In this document: piece by piece, positions 8,730-16,879 of the stretch
Numbering within the stretch: position 1 is the stretch's first letter
Layout of the letters: the number at the start of each line of letters is the position of its first letter
Assembly: GCA_002383325.1 (NCBI GenBank)
Contig: DFYJ01000114.1
Location: 1-34,862, forward strand
DNA from: Candidatus Aminicenantes bacterium UBA4085
Lineage (GTDB): Bacteria; Acidobacteriota; Aminicenantia; Aminicenantales; UBA4085
Length of the DNA: 34,862 nt
Direction of reading: 5' to 3'
Program-made: the position numbers and the translations under genes
The notes under the pieces: model-generated
The model's database searches: none
Seen by the model: only the letters and a program-made list of their open reading frames with translations
What the model was told of the DNA's origin: nothing

Positions 8730-8758
8730 TTGCAATCAACACAGCAAATAGCTATATT
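8730..8758 (+). promoter_or_regulatory. Sigma70-like promoter upstream of the 4,6-dehydratase
   Basis: TTGCAA (8730-8735), a 17-nt spacer and TATATT (8753-8758). The -35 matches consensus at 4/6 and the -10 at 5/6, with optimal spacing, in the largest gap before the element near gmd. Predicted start is near 8765, giving a leader of ~105 nt. Confidence 0.6.
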
Positions 8759-8765
8759 ATCTTCT

Positions 8766-8871
8766 CCTCCTGCCGACCCAAGGAAGAGACGGCGGGGGCA
8801 TTGGCAAAGGGATCCGGCGAGTAATTCTCTCTTTTAAGGGAGGGTGAGCCGCTCTTTTTTAGGGGGTTGAT
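8766..8871 (+). other. Untranslated leader of the dehydratase gene, possibly structured
   Basis: A C-rich/G-rich pair (CCTGCCG and CGGCGGG) and a CTCTC/GGGAG pair could form two stems ahead of the ribosome-binding site AGGGGG at 8861-8866. I could not match it to a known riboswitch. No coding sequence is seen in this stretch. Confidence 0.3.
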
Positions 8872-10797
8872 TTGGCTAAGGAAAGGGACTCTCTTCTCCT
8901 AGCAAGTGTCATGCAGACGACGAAGCTGAAGAGGCGGGCGTTTTTCTTTATCGCCGACATCGTCCTTATCGCCCTATCCATGTACCTGGCCTTCTGGCTC
9001 CGGTTCGACGGGTATCTGCCCCCGGAGTATACCAAGAACATCTGGTATTTTATCGGGCTCTCGGAGATTATTCTCCTGGCCATGCTCATCCTCCATGGCT
9101 GCTATAACATCACCTGGCGTTTCTTCTCCGTCCGGGAAGGATTGATGTTGTTGACCGCGATGACGGGCGGCAACTTGATTCTCGGGTTCATCATCTTTTT
9201 CATCCGCCCGGGAGCCCAGTACAGGCAATTCCCCCGCTCCGTCTATATGGTGAATTTCGTCTTGACGATCGTCCTGATCGGCTCCCTTCGCGTGTCGAAG
9301 CGAGCCGTCCGTGAGTTCAAGAACTGGCGCGACGTCCGGAGAAAGGGCAAGCAGCGGGTCCTGATCATCGGCGCCGGCGCGGCCGGGGAGCAGATCGCCC
9401 GGGAGATGATCAACAACCCCAGGTCGAGGTACTGGCCGATCGGCTTCATCGACGATGACGCGTCCAAGTCCGGGACCAGCATCCACGGCATCAAGGTGCT
9501 GGGGAAACGGGAGGAGCTGCGGACTCTGCTTGCCAGCCACCCGGTCGACGAGTTCCTCATCGCCATGCCGTCGGCCCATTCCGGCGAGATCAGGGAGGTC
9601 TTCCACGCCCTCCGGGAATGTGACGGCAACAAGAAAATCAAGATCCTGCCCGGGATCATCAATCTCATGAACGGCAACGTGGCCTTGAAGGACGTCCACG
9701 AGATCAACGTCGAGGACCTCCTGGGCCGACAGCCCGTCTCGGTCGACCACGAGACGATCCGGAAGTTCCTGACGGGCAAGCGGGTCCTAGTGACCGGAGC
9801 GGGGGGATCGATCGGCAGCGAGCTGTCCAAGCTGGTCCTGCAATTCGCCCCGGCCCGCCTGGGCCTGCTCGACAGCGACGAGACGGAGCTGTTCTACCTG
9901 GTCAACAAAATCAAGGGCGGCCAGGAGGGGATCGTCTTTCCCATCGTGGGCGACATCCGGGACGTACCGAAGATGGAGGCCTTGTTCTCGAAGTTCAAGC
10001 CGCAGATCGTCATCCACTCGGCGGCCTACAAGCACGTCCCGATCCTGGAGCACTATCCCGAAGAGGCCGTGAAGACGAACATCCTGGGCACCAGGAACTT
10101 GAGCGAAGCGGCCTTGAAGCATGGAGTCGAGAGATTTGTCAACATCTCTACGGACAAGGCCATCAACCCGACCAGCGTCATGGGGGCGACCAAGCGGATC
10201 GGCGAGGAGCTGCTGAAGGTCCAGAACGAGCGGAACGGGACCCGCTTCATATCGGTCCGCTTCGGCAACGTCCTGGGCAGCCGAGGGAGCGTCATCCCCT
10301 TGTTCCGGGAGCAGATCAAAAAGGGCGGCCCGGTCCGGGTGACCCATCCGGACATGAAGAGGTACTTCATGGCCACGTCCGAGGCGGTCCTGCTCGTGCT
10401 CCAGGCCGCCGCGGCCGGGCAGGGCGGGGAAGTCTACGTCCTGGACATGGGAACGCCCGTCAATATCTCCGACATGGCCAAAGAGATGATCCGCCTGAGC
10501 GGCTTCGAGCCGGACGTGGAGATCGAAATCGCCTACTGCGGTCTGCGGGCGGGGGAGAAGCTCTTCGAGGAGTTGCTGGGCGCCGAGGAAGGCTCGGAGC
10601 GGACGTCCCACAACGAGAAGATCTTTCGGGTCCTGGCCAGCCAGAAGAAGAGTTGGGAGGAAGTCTGGGGCAAGGCCGACAAGCTCATCCATATGTGCTC
10701 CAACGGATGCCAGCGGGAGGAGATCCGGGCAGCCATCAAGGATCTGGTCCCGACCTATCGGCCGGACGAAGTCGGGGCCGAGATCAATCACTGGTGA
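8872..10797 (+). CDS. Membrane-bound UDP-sugar 4,6-dehydratase (CapD/WbpM/PglF family)
   Basis: 641 aa, the usual size for WbpM/PglF-type enzymes. TTG 8872 is chosen because AGGGGG lies 5 nt upstream; ATG 8911 is in frame but lacks a site. The N-terminus has about four membrane helices (FFFIADIVLIALSMYLAF onward). A first NAD-binding fold starts at RVLIIGAGAAGEQIAREM (~160). The catalytic SDR domain starts at VLVTGAGGSIGSEL (~304) and carries AAYKHVPILE and ISTDKAINPTSVMGATKR, where Met replaces the usual catalytic Tyr, as is normal for this family. Reaction (family knowledge): UDP-HexNAc to the UDP-4-keto-6-deoxy sugar, the first step toward sugars such as QuiNAc, FucNAc or bacillosamine. 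It likely supplies the priming or first sugar of the repeat unit. It has its own promoter. Confidence 0.93.
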   Translation: MAKERDSLLLASVMQTTKLKRRAFFFIADIVLIALSMYLAFWLRFDGYLPPEYTKNIWYFIGLSEIILLAMLILHGCYNITWRFFSVREGLMLLTAMTGGNLILGFIIFFIRPGAQYRQFPRSVYMVNFVLTIVLIGSLRVSKRAVREFKNWRDVRRKGKQRVLIIGAGAAGEQIAREMINNPRSRYWPIGFIDDDASKSGTSIHGIKVLGKREELRTLLASHPVDEFLIAMPSAHSGEIREVFHALRECDGNKKIKILPGIINLMNGNVALKDVHEINVEDLLGRQPVSVDHETIRKFLTGKRVLVTGAGGSIGSELSKLVLQFAPARLGLLDSDETELFYLVNKIKGGQEGIVFPIVGDIRDVPKMEALFSKFKPQIVIHSAAYKHVPILEHYPEEAVKTNILGTRNLSEAALKHGVERFVNISTDKAINPTSVMGATKRIGEELLKVQNERNGTRFISVRFGNVLGSRGSVIPLFREQIKKGGPVRVTHPDMKRYFMATSEAVLLVLQAAAAGQGGEVYVLDMGTPVNISDMAKEMIRLSGFEPDVEIEIAYCGLRAGEKLFEELLGAEEGSERTSHNEKIFRVLASQKKSWEEVWGKADKLIHMCSNGCQREEIRAAIKDLVPTYRPDEVGAEINHW

Positions 10798-10830
10798 AAT
10801 CCGGCCATCCGGCGGCTCCGTACCCCTGTT

Positions 10831-10859
10831 TTGCGGCGCGGGGTGAAACCTGCTATATT
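10831..10859 (+). promoter_or_regulatory. Extended -10 promoter upstream of the SDR epimerase
   Basis: TTGCGG (10831-10836), a 17-nt spacer and TGC-TATATT (-10 at 10854-10859, with the TG extended -10 dinucleotide at 10851-10852). It lies 33 nt past the dehydratase stop and 36 nt before ATG 10896. The form matches the promoter at 8730. Confidence 0.6.
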
Positions 10860-10895
10860 GGCCCTTCCTGAGGAATTCCGTAGAGGCGGAGAGGT

Positions 10896-11903
10896 ATGAA
10901 GCGCAAGATATTTGTAACGGGCGCGGCCGGTTTTCTGGGCAGCCACCTGGCCGAGAGCCTGCTTGCGGCCGGGCACGATGTCCGCGGCTGCGACAACTTG
11001 ATCGGTGGCTATCGCGACAACGTCCCGGAGGGCTGCGCCTTCACCCAGGCCGACTGCGGCGACCTGAAGGCCATGCAGGAGCTGACCAAGGGGATGGAAG
11101 TCGTCTACCACTGCGCGGCCTTCCCCTACGAGGGCTTGAGCGTCTTCTCGCCCAGCATCGTCAACTATTCCATCTACCAGGCCACTTCCTCGGTCCTCTC
11201 GGCTTTCGTCCACAATGGGGGCCGGCGCTTCGTCTTCCTTTCATCGATGGCCCGCTATGGGTCCAATGAAACGCCTTTTACCGAGGACATGGCCCCGCGC
11301 CCGCAGGACCCCTACGCCCTGTCCAAGGTGGCGGCCGAGGACCTCGTCCGGCTGATGGCCGGGATCCACGGCCTCGAGCCGGTCATTGCCGTGCCCCACA
11401 ACATCATCGGGCCGCGGCAGAAGTACGACGACCCCTTCCGCAACGTGGCGGCCATCTTCGTCAACCGGATGCTGCAGGGCAAGCAGCCGATCATCTACGG
11501 CGACGGCTCGCAGAAGCGCTGCTTCTCCTTTGTCCGGGATTGCATCGATCCCCTGGTCAAGATGCTGGACGCGCCCCATGTGGTCGGCGAGGTCATCAAC
11601 ATCGGGCCGGACGAGGAGTTCGTCACGATCCTGGAATTGGCCCGGTTGATCGCCGACCACCTCGGATTCAAGCTCGAGCCGATCTACCTGCCGGACCGCC
11701 CGCAGGAGGTCAAGGAAGCTAACTGCTCTTCGGACAAGGCGCGCCGCCTGCTCGGCTACCGGACCTCCCACACCCTGAAGCAGGGGCTGGACGAGATGAT
11801 CGAGTGGATCCGGCGACGCGGGGCCAAGCCTTTCGACTATTACCTGGACATCGAGATCGTCAATAAGATGACGCCCCGGAGCTGGACCGAGCGCCTGATG
11901 TAG
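10896..11903 (+). CDS. NAD-dependent nucleotide-sugar epimerase/dehydratase (extended SDR)
   Basis: 335 aa. The NAD-binding motif GAAGFLGSH is at ~7-15, the SSMARYG serine region near 115-121, and the catalytic YxxxK pair at Tyr140/Lys144 (YALSK). The later substrate-binding region includes [14 protein letters not shown] and a C-terminal [18 protein letters not shown] typical of UDP-glucose 4-epimerase-like SDRs. The exact reaction is not determined; a 4-epimerase or a 4-keto-sugar modifying enzyme are both plausible. It is cytosolic and works with the adjacent CapD-type dehydratase on activated sugars. ATG 10896 has a GA-rich ribosome-binding region at 10882-10894. The gene is followed after 23 nt by the first secreted glycosidase-like gene, probably on the same transcript. 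Confidence 0.85.
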   Translation: MKRKIFVTGAAGFLGSHLAESLLAAGHDVRGCDNLIGGYRDNVPEGCAFTQADCGDLKAMQELTKGMEVVYHCAAFPYEGLSVFSPSIVNYSIYQATSSVLSAFVHNGGRRFVFLSSMARYGSNETPFTEDMAPRPQDPYALSKVAAEDLVRLMAGIHGLEPVIAVPHNIIGPRQKYDDPFRNVAAIFVNRMLQGKQPIIYGDGSQKRCFSFVRDCIDPLVKMLDAPHVVGEVINIGPDEEFVTILELARLIADHLGFKLEPIYLPDRPQEVKEANCSSDKARRLLGYRTSHTLKQGLDEMIEWIRRRGAKPFDYYLDIEIVNKMTPRSWTERLM

Positions 11904-11926
11904 TCTCCGGGGGGCAGGGGAGCCTC

Positions 11927-13840
11927 ATGCGCGGAATTCTGACGTCGGCGGCAGTTCTGGCTTGGCTGTGGGTTCCCGCGGCCGCGGCCCAGGAGCTGCC
12001 CCGGCCCAGCGCGGCCAACGCGACCATCATCAGCATCGAGCATTACCCCACGGACACGGCCGAGGTAGCGGCGATCAAGAAGGCTTTCGGGGGAGGACTC
12101 TACGCCTGGCTGTCGCTATCGGTTACGACTTTGACGCCGGATATGCCCTGGCGGGCCGATCAGGCCAAGGCGGATGAGGGCATCAAGGCTTTCAAGACCA
12201 AGGTCGATACCCTCGTCCCGGCGGCCAAGAAATCCGGCTTGAAGCTCCATCTGGTGCTGACTTCGGGGCTGGCCCGGGGGCTGGAGGCTTACGAGGCGGC
12301 CAAGCTGGAGGACATCCGCAACGCCCAGTGGTATAACGACAACAACCTGGCGGCCGACGACCAGATCAAGGACAAGGCGGCCATGAAGACCTATGTCTTC
12401 GGGACGCTGTCGCGCTACGCCAGGAAGACGAAGGCCCACTTGAGGGCCAAGTCCCTGGCGGCCTTCAAATACCTGGCCAAGGTCATCCGCGAGAATCCCG
12501 ATACCTTGGTCGCCGTCAGCGGCTGGGGCGAGGCCGAGCTGAACTATCACCGCATCAACCACCAGAAGAGCGCCCAGGACTGGTTCTGCGACTACTCGCC
12601 GTTCGCGGTGCTGGAATTTCGCGACTGGATTCTGCACCAGGGCGAATACGACGATGCCAAGGGGGCCTACAAGGGGCAGGGCTGGAAGGAGGGTGGAGCG
12701 CGCTACCAGGGGCCGGGCGGACTGGCCAATTTCAACGCTGATTTCGGCACTTCGTTTAAAACCTGGGACCTGCGCTTCTTCCATTGGAGCCTGGGCGACG
12801 ACTTCGACAGGGCGCCGACGGATGACAGGAATCCCGATTTCAACGCCGTCCCTTACGATTCTTACCGGCAGGGGGAGATGATGTCGGAGACGGGCTCCTA
12901 TTCCATCCCGGGCGGCTTCGATCCGCCCCGGGTCATGAAGCCGGGGGAGAAGTACTGGGACTTGTGGAACGCGTTCCGTGAGACGATGGTAGCCAATTTC
13001 GTCAGGGAAGCCGCGGCTTGGGCGGACGAGGCCGGCATCCCGGCCGAGTGCTGGTATTCCCACCAGATACCCGGCGACTACCTGTTCAACACCGAGCCCG
13101 CCACTCCCGAGAAAAACGCCCGCTATTACACCTCGGCCTCGACCCTGGCCTCCGCCAACGTCTGGCCTTTCGGGAATCCCGGGGCCACGATCTACGACGT
13201 GCGCTTCCCGACCTGGTTCGCCCGGACGACCCTGCACGCCGTGCCGGCGATGGCCGCGCTGTCCAAGAGCTGGGCCATCATGGAGTTCGACCCCGAGCTT
13301 TACCCGCCGGAGTTCGAGCTCCAGCAGAGCCCGCCCGAGGCCATCCTGGAGCAGTACCTCAACGTCTACCGGCAGGGCGCCAAGCTGATCAACTTTTGGC
13401 GCTGGTGGGACGAGAGCAGGGAACATCGGATCAAGGGGATGAACAAGGAAGCGGCCTTGGTCGAGTTCCTCAAGCGGATCAGGGACAAGGCCCGCTCTAA
13501 AAACTTGGACGTTATGTTCACGCCGCCCAAGGTGGACGGGCCGTTCGCCGCCATCGATGCCGAAGCCAAGGCCGTCAAGCTGGAGTGGAACGCCCACATT
13601 TGGGCCGACGACACCTGGTTTTGGAAGGACTGGGGTGATTTCGGGGAATTCGAGATTTATCGCAGTCTGCGGCCCGGCTTTGAGCCACAGGAAGTGAATC
13701 TGATAGGGACGACGAGGGACAGCGTCTTTCTGGACAAAGACATCTCGCTGGGATCCGTCTATCGCTACAAAGTGCGGGCCGTGAACGCCCGCAAGGCGCC
13801 CGGGCCGTTTACGGGCGAAGCCGTAATTCTCTATCAATAG
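11927..13840 (+). CDS. Secreted TIM-barrel glycosidase-like protein, paralogue A
   Basis: 637 aa with a signal peptide (MRGILTSAAVLAWLWVPAAAAQ). ATG 11927 is preceded by AGGGGAG (4-nt spacing). The body resembles clan GH-A/GH42-type barrels: GWGEAELN (Glu202/Glu204, candidate acid/base), FCDYSPFAVLEFRDWI, HQIPGDYLF, MEFDPE (Glu453, candidate nucleophile region) and NFWRWWD near the barrel end. The last ~100 residues (FEIYRS...VYRYKVRAVNARKAPGP) look like a fibronectin III domain. It is closely related to the proteins at 13850 and 16880 in both sequence and order of motifs. Inference: an exported enzyme or lectin acting on the polysaccharide made here. The family assignment rests on motif resemblance only, and no glycosidase activity is proven by the sequence. 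Confidence 0.75.
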   Translation: MRGILTSAAVLAWLWVPAAAAQELPRPSAANATIISIEHYPTDTAEVAAIKKAFGGGLYAWLSLSVTTLTPDMPWRADQAKADEGIKAFKTKVDTLVPAAKKSGLKLHLVLTSGLARGLEAYEAAKLEDIRNAQWYNDNNLAADDQIKDKAAMKTYVFGTLSRYARKTKAHLRAKSLAAFKYLAKVIRENPDTLVAVSGWGEAELNYHRINHQKSAQDWFCDYSPFAVLEFRDWILHQGEYDDAKGAYKGQGWKEGGARYQGPGGLANFNADFGTSFKTWDLRFFHWSLGDDFDRAPTDDRNPDFNAVPYDSYRQGEMMSETGSYSIPGGFDPPRVMKPGEKYWDLWNAFRETMVANFVREAAAWADEAGIPAECWYSHQIPGDYLFNTEPATPEKNARYYTSASTLASANVWPFGNPGATIYDVRFPTWFARTTLHAVPAMAALSKSWAIMEFDPELYPPEFELQQSPPEAILEQYLNVYRQGAKLINFWRWWDESREHRIKGMNKEAALVEFLKRIRDKARSKNLDVMFTPPKVDGPFAAIDAEAKAVKLEWNAHIWADDTWFWKDWGDFGEFEIYRSLRPGFEPQEVNLIGTTRDSVFLDKDISLGSVYRYKVRAVNARKAPGPFTGEAVILYQ

Positions 13841-13848
13841 GGGGGGGG
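13840..13848 (+). repeat. G9 homopolymer between two paralogous genes
   Basis: The stop TAG of paralogue A runs into eight more Gs, giving nine in a row, then C and ATG 13850. The G tract occupies exactly the place of the ribosome-binding site of paralogue B. Long G tracts are prone to slippage during replication. Confidence 0.8.
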
Positions 13849-13849
13849 C

Positions 13850-15751
13850 ATGAAGAGAAAGAAAGGCGCCCTTCGGGTCGTCGCGGCGACGGCATTCTGT
13901 CTTTTGGCGGCGGCGGCCTGGGCCTTCCCCGGGCAGAAGGAGCTGGCCAGGCCCACGGCGACCATCATCTCCATCGAGCACAGCCCCACCGATACGGCGG
14001 CCGTGGAGTACATCAAGAACAACATCCAATTCGGCCTTTACGCCTGGCTGTCGTTCTCGGTGACCCACGTCGATCCGGTGCTGGCCTGGGGATTGGGCGC
14101 CGCGGAAGCCGATGCGGGAATCCAGAGCTTCAAGACCTCGGTCGATAGCTATATCGCCGCGGCCAAGGCGGCCGGGGTCCGCTTCCACCTAGTGATCTGT
14201 TCGGGGCTGGCCCGGGGGCTCTGGATCTATGAGGCGGCCAAGCAGGAGGACGTCCGGAACTGCCAGTGGTACAACGACAACGACATCGCCTCGGCCGCCC
14301 AGGCGGCCCAACCGGGCTACCTCAACCAGTACGTCTTCGCCACCTTCTCCCGGTATGCCGTCAAGATGCGCCGCAACCTCTCGGCCAAGAGCCGGGCCGC
14401 GATGGCCTTCATCAAAAAACGGATGGATGAGGAGCCGGACACGCTGGCCGCGGTCAGCGGCTGGGGCGAGGCGGAGATGAATTTCAACCGGATCGACTAC
14501 GCCCAGGCCTATCCGACGTATTTCTGCGATTACTCGCCGTTTGCGGTCATGGAGTTCAAGGACTGGATTCGTCATACCCTGATCTATGACGACCGCTTCT
14601 CCAAGCTGTTTCCCGGGCAAGGCTACGCGGCCGGAGGGGCCCGCTATCAGGGCGCCGACGGGCTGGCCAACTTCAATGCCGACTTCGGCACATCGTTTGC
14701 GACCTGGGACCTCAAGTACTACAACTGGCAGGTCGGCGATTGGGATGGCGGCGCCATCCCGATCGGATCGTATGTTCAGGGCGGCATGATGCCGGACTCG
14801 GGGCCGCACTATATCCCGGGCGGCTTCGATCCGCCCCGGCGGATCATGCCCGGCGACAAGTTCTGGGATCTGTGGAACCTGTTCCGCGAGACCATGGTCA
14901 GGAACCTGCTGCTCGACCTGGCCTATGACGCCCAGAAAGCCGGCCTCGACCCGGAGAAGTGGTTCACCCACCAGATCCCGGGAGACTATCTGTTCGGTAC
15001 GAATCCCGCTTCCGAGCCCAAGAACACCCGTTACTACACGTCCGCATCGCCGTTCTGGACGGCCGACGTGCGGCCCTATGGGGGCGTCGGCGCCACGGTC
15101 TACGATGTCAAGTTTCCGGGCTGGTTTGCCCGCACGTCGCAGTATTTCGTTCCCGCCGCGGAGGCGCTGGGCGCCCGCTGGGCGGTCCTGGAGTACGACG
15201 CCGAGTCCTACCCGCAGGGCTACGGGGTCGCACAGAGCTCCGTCGCCGTCATCCTGGAGCAATACAACCGGATCTACAGCGGCGGCCCCAGCTTGATCAA
15301 CTTCTGGCGCTGGGTGGATTGGAAGGGCGAAAGCCAGATCTACGGGACGAACAAAGAGGCCGCGCTGCGGGCTTTCGTCGAGGGCATCCGGGACTCGCCC
15401 GTGGGCGCTTTCTCTCGCGACATGGCGACGCCCCCGGGGGTTGAGGAATTGGCTGCCGATCCCGACCGGGCAGCGGGCGGGGGAGTGCGCCTGACCTGGA
15501 GCGAGCGAATTTGGCCGGACGCACCATGGAAATGGTCCGATTGGGGCGGGTTCGGAGGCTTTGAGATCTATCGAGGCGGCAAGCGGGAATTTGAGTCGCG
15601 AGCGGACAACATGATCGGGAGGACTCGGGAGAGTGAATTTTTGGACCGGACTGCGGTGCAGGGAGAGGTCTATTACTACAAGATCCGGGCCGTGAACGCG
15701 CGGCGCGAGCCGGGCCCTCTTTCCCGCGAGGCCGCGATTCCGTTTCAATAG
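13850..15751 (+). CDS. Secreted TIM-barrel glycosidase-like protein, paralogue B
   Basis: 633 aa, 9 nt after paralogue A. Signal peptide: KRKKGALRVVAATAFCLLAAAAWAFPGQ. It has the same motif order as A: GWGEAEMN (Glu207/Glu209), FCDYSPFAVMEFKDWI, GGFDPPRRIMPGDKFWDLWN, HQIPGDYLFGTNP, LEYDAESYPQG (Glu448) and NFWRWVD. The C-terminal ~100 residues are the same fibronectin-like domain (GGFEIYRGGKREFE...YYYKIRAVNARREPGP). It is closer to the paralogue at 16880 than to A in the YDAE.YPQG and FWTADVRP regions. It lacks the BACON/Ig tail of the third paralogue. Likely role: periplasmic or extracellular, glycan-active, but the reaction is unknown. Translation would start from a poly-G ribosome-binding site, so its level could vary with tract length. 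Confidence 0.75.
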   Translation: MKRKKGALRVVAATAFCLLAAAAWAFPGQKELARPTATIISIEHSPTDTAAVEYIKNNIQFGLYAWLSFSVTHVDPVLAWGLGAAEADAGIQSFKTSVDSYIAAAKAAGVRFHLVICSGLARGLWIYEAAKQEDVRNCQWYNDNDIASAAQAAQPGYLNQYVFATFSRYAVKMRRNLSAKSRAAMAFIKKRMDEEPDTLAAVSGWGEAEMNFNRIDYAQAYPTYFCDYSPFAVMEFKDWIRHTLIYDDRFSKLFPGQGYAAGGARYQGADGLANFNADFGTSFATWDLKYYNWQVGDWDGGAIPIGSYVQGGMMPDSGPHYIPGGFDPPRRIMPGDKFWDLWNLFRETMVRNLLLDLAYDAQKAGLDPEKWFTHQIPGDYLFGTNPASEPKNTRYYTSASPFWTADVRPYGGVGATVYDVKFPGWFARTSQYFVPAAEALGARWAVLEYDAESYPQGYGVAQSSVAVILEQYNRIYSGGPSLINFWRWVDWKGESQIYGTNKEAALRAFVEGIRDSPVGAFSRDMATPPGVEELAADPDRAAGGGVRLTWSERIWPDAPWKWSDWGGFGGFEIYRGGKREFESRADNMIGRTRESEFLDRTAVQGEVYYYKIRAVNARREPGPLSREAAIPFQ

Positions 15752-15773
15752 CCGGCGGGAGGATATTGAGGGC

Positions 15774-15804
15774 AATAATTCGGGAGTTATGTATGGTGTC
15801 CCCC
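15774..15804 (+). repeat. Solo copy of the 31-nt mobile-type repeat
   Basis: These 31 nt are identical to the reverse complement of 33976-34006, and all but the first four nt (which read differently) also match the right end of the element at 34302-34332. The match stops abruptly on both sides. The copy contains the CGGGAG (15781-15786) and ATG (15793-15795) that best explain the start of the next gene. Confidence 0.9.
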
Positions 15805-16818
15805 ATCTCCGAGGCGGCTGAGACCCGAAAAATAACGATTCTAATGCCTTGTCTGAATGAAGAGGGCTCTATCGGCCCGGCTCTGCGGAGCGTCTTGGAC
15901 GATTACGTTCGGGCGGAAGCCGAGATCCTGGTCATCGACGGAGGGAGCACGGATGGGACTCTGGCCGAAGTCGAGGAGCTCATCCGGGCCGGTGAGCCGA
16001 TCAGGGTTCTCCACAATCCTTTCCACATCCAGTCGCAGGGTCTGAACATCGGCATCCGCGAGTCCTGCGGAAGATACGTCGTCCGGCTGGATGCCCATTG
16101 CCTCTACCCGCCGAACTATGTGAAGAGATGCGTCACCTTGCTCGAGGAGAACAATGCGGCCTGCGCGGGCGGCGTGATGTGGCCGGTGGGGGAGACGTTG
16201 GCACAGAAGGCCGTCGCCGCGGCTATGCGGCACCCCCTGGGTGTCGGCGACGCCAAGTACCACCTGGGCGGATATTCGGGCGAGTATGAGGGCGTTTACC
16301 TGGGCGCCTTCCGCCGCGAAGCTCTCGAGGCGGCCGGCCTCTTCGACCCGGAGGCCGTGACCAACGAGGATGCCGAGCTCTATGCCAGGATCAGGAAGAA
16401 CGGCGGCCGGATTTGGCTGGACGGTAATCTCAAGGTGACCTATCGCCCGCGCTCGACTCTCAAGGCCCTGGCCGCCCAGTATTTCCGCTACGGGAAGGGC
16501 CGCCTCGCGACGGCCAGGAGACACGGCCTGACCTCCTGGCGGCAGGCCGCTCCGCCGGTCCATCTCTTGCTCGTTCTGGCGGCCTGCGCGGCGGCTCCAT
16601 GGTTCCTCTGGCCGCTTCTCTATCCGGCCGCTTATCTCCTCGTGGTGGCGATGGTCACCCTCCTCGGACGTTTCGAAGATGTCCCTCCCGGCGGCCGGCT
16701 GTATGTCTTTTCTTCTTTTCTGACGATACATTTTTCATGGGCGGCCGGATTCCTGGCCGCCGCGCTGTCCCCCCGGCGGAAGGGTCACCCCGAAGCGCCG
16801 GGCGGGGACCCCCGCTAA
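15793..16818 (+). CDS. ExoA-like GT2 glycosyltransferase
   Basis: 341 aa from ATG 15793, with CGGGAG 6 nt upstream. TTG 15766 is in frame, but its GGGAGG is only 3 nt away. Motifs: KITILMPCLNEEGSI (start of the GT-A fold), VIDGGSTDGT, VVRLDAHCLYPPNY (DxD-type site), EGVYLGAFRREAL and TNEDAELYARIRKNGG (catalytic region). The C-terminus has about three hydrophobic helices (HLLLVLAACAAAPWFLWPLLYPAAYLLVVAMV, then SFLTIHFSWAAGFLAAAL). Overall it resembles ExoA-type succinoglycan glucosyltransferases. It is a membrane-associated inverting enzyme extending the lipid-linked repeat unit. The first four residues (MVSP) are encoded by the mobile-type repeat. The gene sits between secreted paralogues B and C. 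Confidence 0.88.
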   Translation: MVSPISEAAETRKITILMPCLNEEGSIGPALRSVLDDYVRAEAEILVIDGGSTDGTLAEVEELIRAGEPIRVLHNPFHIQSQGLNIGIRESCGRYVVRLDAHCLYPPNYVKRCVTLLEENNAACAGGVMWPVGETLAQKAVAAAMRHPLGVGDAKYHLGGYSGEYEGVYLGAFRREALEAAGLFDPEAVTNEDAELYARIRKNGGRIWLDGNLKVTYRPRSTLKALAAQYFRYGKGRLATARRHGLTSWRQAAPPVHLLLVLAACAAAPWFLWPLLYPAAYLLVVAMVTLLGRFEDVPPGGRLYVFSSFLTIHFSWAAGFLAAALSPRRKGHPEAPGGDPR

Positions 16819-16827
16819 GCGGCGATT

Positions 16828-16845
16828 ATCCTCGCGGCGGAGGAT
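16828..16845 (+). terminator. Hairpin after the ExoA-like gene
   Basis: ATCCTC and GAGGAT form a perfect 6-bp stem with a 6-nt loop, just past the stop at 16818. Only two further Ts follow the stem, so termination would be weak. It directly abuts the candidate promoter for 16880. Confidence 0.3.
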
Positions 16846-16873
16846 TTACTCCGGGGGCGGAAGTATATAGAAT
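16845..16873 (+). promoter_or_regulatory. Candidate promoter giving a leaderless start at 16880
   Basis: TTTACT (16845-16850, 4/6), a 17-nt spacer and TAGAAT (16868-16873, 5/6). The -10 ends 6 nt before ATG 16880, so the transcript should begin at or next to the start codon. The only purine run (GAGG) is 2 nt from the ATG, too close to act as a normal ribosome-binding site. Confidence 0.45.
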
Positions 16874-16879
16874 GAGGCC

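Noticed and set aside
8766..8871. Possible c-di-GMP or other known riboswitch in the dehydratase leader
   Set aside because: Stem-like pairs are present, but the conserved loop sequences of the riboswitch classes I know are not.
12116..14188. 690-aa minus-strand open frame opposite the paralogue A/B genes
   Set aside because: A shadow of high-GC codon bias. The + strand proteins have signal peptides and conserved motifs, and the minus frame shows none. The same applies to other long minus frames.
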